Assembly (NCBI GenBank): GCA_933228675.1 | Contig: OW121741.1 | Span: 132,197,290 to 132,261,289, forward strand | Length of the DNA stretch: 64,000 nt | DNA from: Stomorhina lunata | Taxonomy: Eukaryota > Arthropoda > Insecta > Diptera > Rhiniidae | Reading direction: 5' to 3' | Translations under genes and position numbers: made by a program | The notes under the pieces: model-generated | Database searches by the model: none | The model's input: only the letters and a program-made list of their open reading frames with translations | Told to the model about the DNA's origin: nothing | In this document: positions 11,033-22,419 of the stretch, one piece after another | Layout: each line of letters starts with the position of its first letter | How positions within the stretch are numbered: position 1 is the first letter of the stretch

Positions 11033-14000
11033 ATGGCCAAAACCCGTGTTTATGTTGTTGGTGTCGGTATGACCAAAGTAAGTACAGAATTTCTTTTTAT
11101 TTTTTCATTTGTTGATAATAAGAAAAATTTAGAATAAACTTTTGAACTTTGAACAAACAAGTAAAGATTTAAATAATCTTTATTTGATGTAAGGCTTTTC
11201 TGTTTAATGAATTCCTTTCTTTATCCATGACTTCTAATTATGGTGAAACCATTTGTGGCCTAAAAGTTTCAGTGAAAACGGGTTAAGGACATCATGTTAA
11301 AAGAAGATTACACTTAATCGTCAACCATAAAAAATAATGCTATGTAATTGTTAAAATGGACTTTGCATTGTTTTTAAAAAGAGTACTAACGATGAAATTA
11401 AAAGTTTGTTAGATTACGTATGTAGGTATAGAAAGGCTGGTCTTATGGGCGTGTCTTTCAGTAATAGCCGGTGCATTATTTAGAAACTATGGTTTCCCAT
11501 ATTTAGCATAAATCTTATTATTCTTTTTATTTCAGACTAAGATAAGTGGTCAAAGTTTGACTTTAACCTTTGAAGAAAGACCTACTTTTCTATTAACCTC
11601 TTTGACCAACCTGTTTTAAAGTAATAAAAACTATTTTCACTGGAGGGGGGAAAGAGATTTTTAAATGTTTCATATAGTTAATGGCACGTCATTAAAGGCT
11701 TTATAGTCTCAACTGCAAACTTGATTAAACACAACACCATCATAAGTAAAAATGTATATTAAGTTCGTGCTGATGTTTGTAACGCATAGAATTATTGTGC
11801 CGACACGTACATTTAGGCATAACGATGGATTGAGAATCACTTTTTCGATAGAACGATGTCCATCCATCTGGTTGCCTAGACGTTTAGATAAAACGTTTGT
11901 TTTCGCATAGACCTCAGAACGTATCATGTTATCAAGGCCCTCATAATATCCCCCATATTTTCAACTGCACCGCCAAAACTACTCCACTTAGTCCTGAGGA
12001 TTTGTTGACTCATCTAGTGGAAGTGGGACAACTTCTTGGCCTTGACCTCCAAACAAATCCCCCGTAAATACAAATTGATAAAATTGTTAGATGAATGTTA
12101 GAGCTGTTGCGATAACAACAACGTCCATTAAATTTTGTAATCAAAGCAAAGGTTGCAAATTTTAAAATAATTTGATGAAAGTTTGTACAGACATTTGCTT
12201 TGGTAATGGGACCATTGCTATTGTAATTCGCAGAACCCGCTATATTATTTCTAATTCATAATTGCCTATAGTTCCCAAACAAGAACGGCTCTCAAAAAAC
12301 ATTTAAATGCAACAAAAGTCACCAAAACGCTCTCGAATCTGAAGATAAAGCGAATTTATTGAAAAATTTCTATTAAAATTTTTATTTTAAAAAACTTCTA
12401 AAAAAATGTGTATATTGAAAAAATTCTATAAAAGCATTTATATTGAAAAATTTCTATAAAAATTTTTATATTGAAAAATTTCTATTAAAATTTTTATTTT
12501 AAAAAATTTTTATAAGAATTTTTATATTGAAAAATTTTTGTATAGAAAAATTTCTATTCAAATTTTTAATAAAAAATAAAAATTTTTATATGAAAAAATT
12601 TCTATTAAAATTTTTATATTAAAAAATTTCTATAAAAATGTTTATATTGAAAAATTTTTATATTGAAAAATTTTTATATTGAAAGATTTTTATAAAAATT
12701 TTTTATCGAAAAATTTCTATAAAAATGTTTTTATCAAAAAATTTTTATATTGCAAAATTTCTGTAAAAATTTTTATATTAAAAAATTTCTATAAAAATTT
12801 TTATATTGAAAAATTTTTGTATCGAAAAATATCTATAAAAATTTTTATATTGAAAAATTTTTATAAAAATTTTTATATTGAAAAATTTGTATATCGAACA
12901 ATTTCTGTACAAAATTTTATATATCGAAAAATTTCTCTAAAAATGTTTATATCGAAAAATTTCTATAAAAATGTTTATATCGAAAAATTTCTATAAAGGT
13001 TTTTATGTCAAAAAAAATTTATATCATAAAATTCTATAAAAAATTGTATATCATAAAATTTGTATAAAAATTTTTTTATGAACAAATTTTTATATTAAAA
13101 AATTTCTATAAAAATTTTTATATTGAAAAATGTCTACAAAAAATTTTATATTGAAAAATTTTTGTATCGAAAAATTTCTATTTAAATTTTTATAACGAAA
13201 AATTTTTATATCTAAAAATTTCTATCAAAATTTTTATGTCGAAAAATTTCTATAAAAATTTTTATATCGGAAAATTTCTATAAAAATTTTTATATCGAAA
13301 AAAAATTATAAAAATTTTTATATCGAAAAATTTATAAAAAAAATTTGTATATCGAAAATTTTTTAATTTTCTATTAAAATATATATCGAACAATTTTTAT
13401 ATCGAAAAGTTTCCAAAAAGTTTCTATTAAAGTTTGTATATCGAAAATGAAAATTTTTCAATTTTCTAGAAAAATTTTAATATCGAAAAATTTTTATGAG
13501 AATTTTTGTATCGAAAAATTTCATTTTGTTTTAATTTTAACTTAAATAAGTTTTTATAAATATTTATGTTTTCCATTTCAGTTTGAAAAACCTGGTCGCC
13601 GTGCTGATGTCTGCTATCCCGATATGGCCAAAGAAGCCATCACCAAAGCTTTGGCTGATGCTAAAATCCAATACAGTGAAATTCAACAGGCCACAGTAGG
13701 CTATGTCTATGGTGACTCCACTTGTGGACAACGTGCCCTTTATGAGGTTGGCATGACAGGTATACCAGTTTACAATGTCAATAACAATTGCTCAACTGGT
13801 TCCAGTGCCTTGTATTTGGGTAAACAAATTATTGAATCTGGTAATGCCGATTGTGTTTTGGCTTTGGGTTTTGAGAAAATGGAACGTGGTTCGTTGTCGG
13901 CTAAGGTATTTTCTTTTTAAAATTTGAATATATTTAAATTTAATGGATTCAATTTACCTTTTTAGTATTTCGATCGTGCCAATCCCATGGAACGTCACAT

Positions 14001-15785
14001 CACCGAAATGGCTGAATTAACCGAAATCGGCACTGGTCCTATGGCTGCACAAATTTTCGGTAATGCCGGCAAGGAACACATGAAGAAATATGGCAGCAAA
14101 CCTGAACATTTCGGTAAAATTGCCTGGAAAAATCATAAACATTCTGTTAACAATCCGTAAGTAAAAATTTGTTTTTAGTACAAAGTTTCATTATTTTCAT
14201 TAAATACATTTTTGCTGGTACCTCTTTGATATCTTATCGGTGCAGTTAAAGGTACATATTTTGAGGCAGGAACAAAGTTTAGTTTATGTATAAATAGATT
14301 AGAGAATTTGGCCATATCGAATGTTTTGAAATTTTTAATAGCTATAAAAATTTGTGATAAGTTAACAAAAAAGATTTAATTTTATAGGGAACATTATAAA
14401 TATTTTTACGATCCTGTTAAAAATCAAGTACTATTACAGATCATGTAATTTAGAGACCCAAATTTTAGAACGCCCTAAATTTGATAGTGGTTTGAGTAAT
14501 ATAACCCATTACTTCTTGGGCTACATGAGGTAATTTGTGCAATATAATATGTATTAAGAAAAAGAAATAGCCAAAATACTAAATCATTCATGTTCATCTA
14601 ATAATATCATCTTTTACTAACGTTCATAATATTATGGTTTGCTCTTCGAAAAAAGTAAACTTTCCCCTCCGATAGTAACACTTAAGCTTTTCTTGTTTTC
14701 CCATTCACCAATGCGACTTCAGCTACTCCCAATTCCGTGATGAATACACTTTGGAACAAATTATGAAATCTCCTACTGTTGTTGAGGGTGTTCTTACCAA
14801 ATTACAATGCTGTCCCACTTCTGATGGTTCTGGTGCCGCTATTTTGGCCTCCGAAGCCTTTGTACGTAGACATGGCTTAGAATCTCAGGCTGTAGAAATT
14901 GTTGGCATGGAAATGGCTTCTGATCCAGAATCAACTTTCAAGGATAAGTCTTTAATGAAGATTGCTGGTTATGATATGACCAAATTGGCTTCCTCTCGTC
15001 TATTCGGGAAATCTGGCTTTAAACCCACTGATGTCCAGGTTGTGGAATTGCACGATTGTTTCTCGGCCAACGAATTGATAACATACGAAGCTTTGGGTTT
15101 GTGTCCCGAAGGTGGTGCCGGTGATATGATTGATCGTGGCGACAACACTTATGGTGGTAAATATGTCATTAATCCCAGTGGTGGTCTTATTTCTAAGGGT
15201 CATCCCTTGGGTGCCACTGGTTTGGCTCAATGCGCTGAATTATGCTGGCAATTGCGTGGTTTGGCTGAAAAACGTCAAGTCAAAGATGTCAAATTGGCTT
15301 TACAACACAATTTGGGTTTGGGTGGTGCTGTCGTTGTTACCCTCTACCGTTTGGGCTTCCCTGCTGCCGCTGGTGTTAAATACAATTTAACTTCTGCCAC
15401 AAATGTTGATGGCTTTAAGGTTGCCTCCCTAATGAAGGTACTTGAACAGGCCATGGAAGAAGATGAAGATAAACTTATTGAAAAAGTACGTGCTATCTAT
15501 GGCTTCAAAGTAACCAATGGTCCCAACGGCCAAACTGCCTACTGGACCATTAATGCCAAAGAAGGCAAGGGCAAAATTACCTTAAATGGTAAGGAAAAAT
15601 GTGATGTTACCTTCATTATTAGCGATGAAGATGTTACCGAATTGATGACTGGCAAACTCCCACCCCAAAAAGCTTTCTTCCAGGGCAAAATTAAGATTCA
15701 AGGTAACATGGGTGCTGCCATGAAATTGATGGATCTTCAACGTTCTGCCGCAGGTCGTATTGAAACTTTGCGCGCCAAATTGTAA
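11033..15785 (+). CDS. ScpX: Sterol carrier protein X (peroxisomal thiolase-SCP2 fusion)
   Basis: Peroxisomal two-domain enzyme: the thiolase part cleaves branched-chain 3-ketoacyl-CoAs, and the SCP2 part binds sterols and fatty acyl lipids. Exons are 11033-11077, 13582-13905, 13966-14156 and 14723-15785; introns of 2504, 60 and 566 bp have GT/AG ends and join in frame to give 540 residues, close to other SCPx proteins. The thiolase domain covers about 1-400, with the nucleophile C85 in [15 protein letters not shown]297 in [10 protein letters not shown] and H347 in [10 protein letters not shown]. The SCP2 domain runs from about 423 ([12 protein letters not shown]) to the end, including [15 protein letters not shown] and [16 protein letters not shown]. 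The last three residues, AKL, are a type 1 peroxisomal targeting signal. Exon 1 encodes only 15 residues, and intron 1 is filled with repeats. No damage is seen. Identity is near certain. Confidence 0.97.
11735..12360 (+). repeat. Diverged copy of the TTTATACCC interspersed repeat in ScpX intron 1
   Basis: Motifs occur in the same order as in the copies at 17749 and 38587: GTGCTGATGTTTGTAACGCA, then GAATCACTTTTTCGATAGA, GATGTCCATCCATCTGG, ATAATTTGATGAAAGTTTGT, AATGGGACCATTGCTATTG, ATAGTTCCCA, and TCACCAAAACGCTCTCGAAT. The 5' end (TATACCC) and right-end hairpin motif are not recognisable. It is clearly older than the other two full-length copies. Confidence 0.75.
12360..13540. repeat. 28-bp minisatellite array inside ScpX intron 1
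   Basis: Tandem 28-bp units of the type AAAAATTTCTATAAAAA followed by TTTTTATATTG, degenerate, with later units carrying ATATCG. The array ends about 40 bp before the exon 2 acceptor. The 105-codon F/Y/K/I/N frame at 12679-12996 is repeat-derived. Confidence 0.93.
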
Positions 15786-15947
15786 ATTTAACATTCAAAT
15801 AATATTATTTTTAAATATTTTTTGTTTTAATGTTTATTCTATATTTTATTTTTTTTTACTTGTGGAAAGGATGTAAATAAGTTTTTTTATTAATGAAAAG
15901 AAAAAGAATTGTTAAAATTATGTTTTTTACTCTATTTTACCTATGAT

Positions 15948-15953
15948 AATAAA
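15948..15953 (+). terminator. Polyadenylation signal candidate of ScpX
   Basis: AATAAA lies 163 bp after the ScpX stop codon, in AT-rich 3' flank. It is the first canonical signal after the stop and sits at a plausible distance, but no transcript evidence is available. Confidence 0.5.
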
Positions 15954-15959
15954 ATTAAA

Positions 15960-16494
15960 AGAAATCATAATCTTTGATTAAAATATTAAAATCTTTGACT
16001 TTGATTAAAATATTAAACATAGAACTATGCTACAGAGGGAACTTTTTACTGCAGAAATACTGATTTATATTTTACTATAGAAACTCGAATAATTTTGTCA
16101 ATTATCAAAGTTATTTTAAAACTTATAGAGCAGTGTATGATCTAACTATCTGATATCTAAGCAGATCAAAGTAATAATTTCTCCATTGAACAAATTATTA
16201 AAATTGGGTTCATAAATCTGTGGCTTGGTGCTAAAAGGGCCAATGTCAAAAAAATAGTTTTGAGAAAATTTGATTTAAAGTTTTTTTTTTTCCATATAAA
16301 TTCCTAGTAACATTGCCCAGAAAAACCCCTACAAATCTGTTTTGAGTTAAGTTAGAGATTAGCTGGAGCCAAATAAAAGAGGGCAAACCGGGAAATGTAA
16401 TGATTAACTCAAAACTGCAAAAAATTGATATTGGCCCTTTAAGCACGTGTCTTGGTGGTGAAACATAAATTAAGAATTATATTTATAATAATTG
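15960..16494. other. Unique AT-rich spacer, no gene seen
   Basis: No supported feature. A 66-codon minus-strand frame at 16246-16446 has no recognisable domain. Confidence 0.5.
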
Positions 16495-16502
16495 ATTGAA
16501 AT

Positions 16503-16849
16503 CAGGGACTGAAAATAACTGTTATTTTTGAATTTTTGATTAAAAAAGCCATCTCATGGAAATGTCGGAAAATAAAACCAAGTATACCATTTTGATAGTC
16601 TTGGACCAAATTTTCATAAAATGCGATGCTTTTTAAAAATCTGAATTTTATTTTTTAGAAAAAAATAACAGTAATTTTTTGATTTTTATTTTTTTGAGCA
16701 AAAATAACAGATACTTTTAACTTTTATTTTTTCGAGCAAAAATAAAAGTTATTTTTTAACTTTTATTTTTTCGAGCAAAAATAACCGTTATTTTTGTCTT
16801 TTATTATTTCTGACTTTTACGATAAAAGTTATAACAGTTACGATCCCTG
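16503..16849. mobile_element. hAT-type MITE with 8-bp target duplication
   Basis: The element begins CAGGGACTGAAAATAACTG and ends, read on the other strand, CAGGGATCGTAACTGTTAT. The CAGGG termini and TAACTGTTAT subterminal block are shared by both ends. It is flanked by a perfect 8-bp direct repeat ATTGAAAT at 16495-16502 and 16850-16857, the target-site length of hAT transposons. It is 347 bp with no coding capacity. Positions 16655-16800 hold about 3.5 tandem copies of a ~39-bp unit marked by CGAGCAAAAATAA. It is a non-autonomous element that needed a transposase supplied elsewhere. Confidence 0.85.
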
Positions 16850-17126
16850 ATTGAAATCGAAATTAAGGATTATTCAGTAAAGATATAGGATACTAATGAC
16901 GAATACTAATGTCATGATTACACATATTTCGCCACAGTTTAATGTTTAAACCTTATGCTATTAACTCTTGTTTCATAGAACCCATCTTATATTTGACTGA
17001 TGAGTTTGTTAGGGCAATTTACACTTTGGGGTGACATTGAGTCCCTGTCACTGCCCCGTAAAATGAAGGTTTAATATCTAGTTCGATACAGTTTACGTTT
17101 AACACCGATCTTACCAACTCATCTTG

Positions 17127-17169
17127 TTTACTCAAATAAAGGCTGGCTCGAAGCCTTTGTTTGAGTAAA
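17127..17169. other. 18-bp perfect-type hairpin
   Basis: TTTACTCAAATAAAGGCT at 17127-17144 pairs with AGCCTTTGTTTGAGTAAA at 17152-17169 across a 7-base loop. Seventeen pairs are Watson-Crick and one is a mismatch or G-U type pair depending on strand. It lies about 60 bp upstream of a possible TATA box. Function unknown; it could be the edge of a mobile element or a structured RNA. Confidence 0.6.
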
Positions 17170-17230
17170 AAGGCCGTTAGGACACATTGAGCTTTGGCTT
17201 GGCCCTATGTCTCTTTGAGGCTTTGTATGC

Positions 17231-17261
17231 TATAAAAATAAATTCGTTTGCCGTCAGAATC
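17231..17261 (+). promoter_or_regulatory. Candidate TATA/initiator core promoter
   Basis: TATAAAAATA at 17231 is followed 25 bases later by an initiator-like GTCAGAA, a normal fly spacing. Downstream is a 73-codon frame at 17312-17533 with no recognisable domain, which could be a short gene, a first exon (GGTAAAG follows TTTTCAA near 17390) or part of an element's terminal repeat. The moderately GC-rich surroundings (17000-17620) differ from neighbouring spacers. Not enough to call a gene. Confidence 0.25.
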
Positions 17262-17748
17262 GCAAGTATCTCCGCTAGGACTCTGCAGTCAATTCTTTTC
17301 AGTATAACATAATGAATCGATACATTATACAAAGCATCTTTCTGGTAACATATGGATTTCGCGACAAAAGTACTACTCCGGTTTTCAAGGTAAAGAATAA
17401 ATCAATCCAATTTCCGATACCCTGTTCCAGTAAGGGAGTTCTTCATTTATCGAAACAAATGATAATCAGAAGGGGCAAGGTCTGGTCTATGGCTCCCAAA
17501 CTGATCGGCTATCCCGACTTCAACATCTCATAATACAAATACCCTTGTTATCCCTCCTAATACAGAGCATTACCTCGACGTCATGGATATTAGGATTTGG
17601 CTAGTTGGTAGGGCTTTACATTTGACTTTTTCCAATTTCTTATCTTCTAACTTTTTTGGCTGACCAATGATTTTCTTATCTTCTGCGACGAAATCACATT
17701 TTTAAATCATGAAATAGTTCACAAGATTATGAGATCTCCCCGCATATA

Positions 17749-18341
17749 TTTATACCCTTCACCACCATAAGTGGAAAGAGTATTATAAGTTTGTGCTGAT
17801 GTATGTAATGCATAGAAATATTTGTCTTAGACCTACCTTTTAGTATACCAATAGGCTTAGAATCACTTTCTGAGTCGATTTAGCGATGTCCGTCCGTCCG
17901 TCTGGCTGGCTGGCTGGACCCCCATGTAAACCTTGTAATCAAACTACAGGTCGCAATTCTAAAGATAATTTGATGAAATTTGGCACAGATCATTTTTTTG
18001 ATAATGGGACCATGGCTATTGAATTTGGTCAAAATCGGTCCATTATTTATGGTACCTCCTATAGGTCCCACCTCCCGGAGTTGATATATTGGCCAGAACT
18101 ATCAATATTTTTTAATGCAATTTAAAACATATACTGTTTATGTAAACTAAAATCACTGTACCAAATTTCGTCCACATTTGACCATAGCTCCCATACAAAC
18201 TATATATAAGTTTTGAGAAAATTTTTGAATGATGGCAAAATTTAGCAAATATTTGTCTTTATACAGGAAAAAGAACAACTTTGACCTTAGTGGTGAAGGG
18301 TATCGTATGGTCGGGCTTGACCGACTATAGCACTTTCTTAC
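17749..18341 (+). repeat. TTTATACCC interspersed repeat, copy A (internally deleted)
   Basis: Begins TTTATACCCTTCACCACC and ends GGTGAAGGGTATCGTATGG then TCGGGCTTGACCGACTATAG and CTTTCTTAC. The ends hold short inverted matches (TACCCTTCACCAC against GTGGTGAAGGGTA). Its first 370 bp are nearly identical to the copy at 38587; about 200 bp present there are missing here. It contains TCCGTCCGTCCGTCTGG and (GCTG)n-like steps. The two 63- and 79-codon frames shared by both copies are by-products of repeat identity. Repeats of this design are widespread in higher flies. Confidence 0.88.
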
Positions 18342-19423
18342 CAAATCGAAAATATTAACTTGTACCTCAATATATCATTAGATTAGAGAAGCGAAGCAGC
18401 TTCGATTCGACTTCCAACTTATGGAGTTTGTTTAACGGCATATCATATTAATGCACATGTTTTTAATTTATACATAACCTAAAAGTGAGGTTATGTTACA
18501 CTTTAATGGATGCACAGAATTTTTGTTGGTAGGAGTTAAAAATACAATAAAGGAACGTTGGCCTAAACACAATTTTACACAGTTTCTTAGAGCATAATTG
18601 AAGTTAAACTTCTTAGCTAAGTATGTACACTTCTAATCTATACTATTTTCAAAATTTGTTGAAAACTCTGTTAAAGTTTATAAAATTGGTCATTCAAGAC
18701 TTTAGATTTGATATTCACCATTTGTCAGGGTTTTAAGTTTAATATTTGTTTTCATCTTTAATGACTTCAGAGAAAATTTTAATAGGAAAATTTTTCCATA
18801 ATTTTGTTAAAAATTGAAAATTTTTATTGCATTTTTTAAATTTTAATTGCAATAATTTCAAGTAATTTATTTATATTTTAAATAAATAAATCACACTTTA
18901 TTATAAAACCTCGTGGGTTTTAATATTCCAAATTTTAACCTTTATCAAGTGCTTCTCATTTTAGAATATTCTCATGCATTCCAAGGTATTTAAAACATCC
19001 TGTTATATTCTCCATAATATTTCCCTAATTTACCGACAATTCCTAAAGTTCCTAATTAAAAATTCAACTAAAGTCTAACCGAACATAAATAAGAAATTCC
19101 AACGTGTAACTTTAAAAATCATAAAAAAAATTTTTATCAAAAAACATGAATTTGAATTCGATAAAATTTTAATGTAAAGTCGAATTTTTAAACTCTTCTT
19201 TATGGTTAATTTTTATTAGAAACACATTCATTTGACCATATTTGGTAAAATATTTAATTCTTTTACACCTTCTTCTACACAGAAGAAAATTTTTAGGTCC
19301 GCCTAATAAATCAATTGAAAGTTATTGTCTCTAATCAAATCTTTTTTCATTTAATTTTAAGTTTTATTACACCTGATGGCTTAGCGATTGAGTTGGGGCA
19401 ATGTTAAAATGCATCTATATTTA
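18342..19423. other. Unique AT-rich spacer, no gene seen
   Basis: No coding or RNA gene supported. The sequence is AT-rich with short homopolymer runs only. Confidence 0.5.
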
Positions 19424-19499
19424 TATGCGAGGGTTGCCTTTTATGTCCTTTTCCTTTTATGTGATTGCAATTCCAAAACAAGTCCACCCCAAAAAAAAA

Positions 19500-21393
19500 G
19501 TTTGTTCCTAAAAATTAGAAATTTTTAAAAATTTCCTATAAAAATCTGAAAATTTTGAAAAATTTCCTATAAAAATGGGAAATTTTTGAAAAATTTCCTA
19601 TAAAAAAGGGAAATTTTTGAAAAATTTCCTATAAAAATGGGAAATTTTTGAAAAAATTCATATAAAAATGGGAAATTTTGAAAAATTTCCTATAAAAATA
19701 GGAAATGTTTGAAAATTTTCCTATAAAAATAAGAAATGTTTGGAAATTTTCCTATAAAAATAAGAAATTTTTGAAAATTTTCCTATAAAAATAGGAAATT
19801 TTTGAAAAATTTCCTATAAAAATAGGAAATTTTTGAAAAATTTCCTATAAAAATAGGAAATTTTTGAAAAATTTCCTATAAAAATAGGAAATTTTTGAAA
19901 AATTTCCTATAAAAATAGGAAATTTTTGAAAAATTTCCTATAAAAATAGGAAATTTTTGAAAAATTTCCTATAAAAATAGGAAATTTTTGAAAAATTTCC
20001 TATAAAAATAGGAAATTTTTGAAAAATTTCCTATAAAAATAGGAAATTTTTGAAAAATTTCCTATAAAAATAGGAAATTTTTGAAAAATTTCCTATAAAA
20101 ATAGGAAATTTTTGAAAAATTTCCTATAAAAATAGGAAATTTTTGAAAAATTTCCTATAAAAATAGGAAATTTTTGAAAAATTTCCTATAAAAATAGGAA
20201 ATTTTTGAAAAATTTCCTATAAAAATAGGAAATTTTTGAAAAATTTCCTATAAAAATAGGAAATTTTTGAAAAATTTCCTATAAAAATAGGAAATTTTTG
20301 AAAAATTTCCTATAAAAATAGGAAATTTTTGAAAAATTTCCTATAAAAATAGGAAATTTTTGAAAAATTTCCTATAAAAATAGGAAATTTTTGAAAAATT
20401 TCCTATAAAAATAGGAAATTTTTGAAAAATTTCCTATAAAAATAGGAAATTTTTGAATAATTTCCTATAAAAATAGGAAATTTTTGAAAAATTTCCTATA
20501 AAAATAGGAAATTTTTGAAAAATTTCCTATAAAAATAGGAAATTTTTGAAAAATTTCCTATAAAAATAGGAAATTTTTGAAAAATTTCCTATAAAAATAG
20601 GAAATTTTTGGAAAATTTCCTATAAAAATAGGAAATTTTTGAAAAATTTCCTATAAAAATAGGAAATTTTTGAAAAATTTCCTATAAAAATAGGAAATTT
20701 TTGAAAAATTTCCTATAAAAATAGGAAATTTTTGAAAAATTTCCTATAAAAATAGGAAATTTTTGAAAAATTTCCTATAAAAATAGGAAATTTTTGAAAA
20801 ATTTCCTATAAAAATAGGAAATTTTTGAAAAATTTCCTATAAAAATAGGAAATTTTTGAAAAATTTCCTATAAAAATAGGAAATTTTTGAAAAATTTCCT
20901 ATAAAAATAGGAAATTTTTGAAAAATTTCCTATAAAAATAGGAAATTTTTGAAAAATTTCCTATAAAAATAGGAAATTTTTGAAAAATTTCCTATAAAAA
21001 TAGGAAATTTTTAAAAAATTTCCTATAAAAATAGGAAATTTTTGAAAAATTTCCTATAAAAATAGAAAATTTTTGAAAAATTTCCTATAAAAATAGGAAA
21101 TTTTTGAAAAATTTCCTATAAAAATAGGAAATTTTTGAAAAATTTCCTATAAAAATAGGAAATTTTTGAAAAATTTCCTATAAAAATAGGAAATTTTTGA
21201 AAAATTTCCTATAAAAATAGGAAATTTTTGAAAAATTTCCTATAAAAATAGGAAATTTTTGAAAAATTTCCTATAAAAATAGGAAATTTTTGAAAAATTT
21301 CCTATAAAAATAGGAAATTTTTGAAAAATTTCCTGTAAAAATAGGAAATTTTTGAAAAATTTCCTATAAAAATAGGAAATTTTTGACAAATTT
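19500..21393. repeat. 31-bp minisatellite array with hairpin-forming unit
   Basis: About 60 copies of a 31-bp unit: CCTATAAAAATAGGAAATTT followed by TTGAAAAATTT. Each unit contains the inverted pair AAATTTCCTAT / ATAGGAAATTT around AAAA, so every copy can fold into a hairpin. Early copies (19500-19790) vary; from 19790 on they are nearly identical. Confidence 0.97.
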
Positions 21394-22370
21394 CCTATAA
21401 AAATAGGAAATTTTTCCTATAAAAATAGGAATTTTTTCCTATAAAAATAGGAAATTTTTCCTATAAAAATAGGAAATTTTTCCTATAAAAATAGGAAATT
21501 TTTCCTATAAAAATAGGAAATTTTTCCTATAAAAATAGGAAATTTTTCCTATAAAAATAGGAAATTTTTCCTATAAAAATAGGAAATTTTTCCTATAAAA
21601 ATAGGAAATTTTTCCTATAAAAATAGGAAATTTTTCCTATAAAAATAGGAAATTTTTCCTATAAAAATAGGAAATTTTTCCTATAAAAATGGGAAATTTT
21701 TCCTATAAAAATAGGATATTTTTCCTATAAAAATAGGAAATTTTTCCTATAAAAATAGGAAATTTTTCCTATAAAAATAGGAAATTTTTCCTATAAAAAT
21801 AGGAAATTTTTCCTATAAAAATAGGAAATTTTTCCTATAAAAATAGGAAATTTTTCCTATAAAAATAGGAAATTTTTCCTATAAAAAAAGGAAATTTTTC
21901 CTATAAAAATAGGAAATTTTTCCTATAAAAATAGGAAATTTTTCCTATAAAAATAGGAAATTTTTCCTATAAAAATAGGAAATTTTTCCTATAAAAATTG
22001 GAAATTTTTTCAATAAAAAAAGGAAATTTTTCCTATAAAAATAGAAAATTTTTCCTATAAAAATAGAAAATGTTTCCTATAAAAATAGAAAATTTTTCCT
22101 ATAAAAATAGGAAATTTTTGAAAGATTTCCTATAAAAAAAGGAAATTTTTGAAAAAAATTCCTATAAAAATAGTTCATTTTTGAAAAATTTCTTATAAAA
22201 CCAGGACATTTTTAAAAATTTCCTATAAAAATAAGAAATTTTCTATAAAAATAGAAAATTTTTGAAAAATTCCTTAAAACGAAAAAATGTTGGAAAATTT
22301 CTTAAAAATAGGAAATTTTTGGAAAATTTCCTAAAAAAATAGGAAATTTTTGAAAACTCTTGATCTTCAT
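21394..22370. repeat. 22-bp derivative of the 31-bp array
   Basis: From 21394 the period changes to 22 bp. The unit is the preceding one without the 9 bases GAAAAATTT, and it runs for about 32 copies to near 22110. After that, mixed and decayed units of both types continue to about 22370. The sharp switch implies one deletion in a single copy followed by amplification of the shortened form. Confidence 0.95.
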
Positions 22371-22419
22371 GAAGAATATTTTGAGTCTTTTAAAAACTGA
22401 AAGGCAACCCTCGTATATA

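Larger units (their letters stand above)
19424..22416. mobile_element. Mariner-like TIR pair enclosing a whole minisatellite array
   Basis: TATGCGAGGGTTGCCTTT at 19424-19441 and, inverted, TATACGAGGGTTGCCTTT at 22399-22416 agree at 17 of 18 positions. ACGAGGG with a TA at the outer edge is the usual start of mariner terminal inverted repeats. Between them lie about 50-60 bp of unique DNA on each side and then almost only minisatellite. No transposase is present. The reading is that a small mariner-type MITE held a short tandem repeat which later expanded to 2.9 kb. The match of TIRs to the array borders is direct; mobility is inference. Confidence 0.65.

Noticed and set aside
12679..12996. 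105-codon F/Y/K/I/N-rich frame
   Set aside because: It is a translation of the 28-bp minisatellite in ScpX intron 1; period 28 shifts frame at each unit and the frame stays open only because units lack stops.
15000..15230. Minus-strand and alternative frames over ScpX exon 4
   Set aside because: Shadows of the real coding frame, which carries the thiolase and SCP2 motifs.
17880..18071. 63-codon minus-strand frame repeated almost identically at 38718-38909, and the 79-codon plus frame over it
   Set aside because: Both copies lie within the TTTATACCC repeat; conservation is explained by DNA identity, and the older copy at 11735 does not keep the frame.
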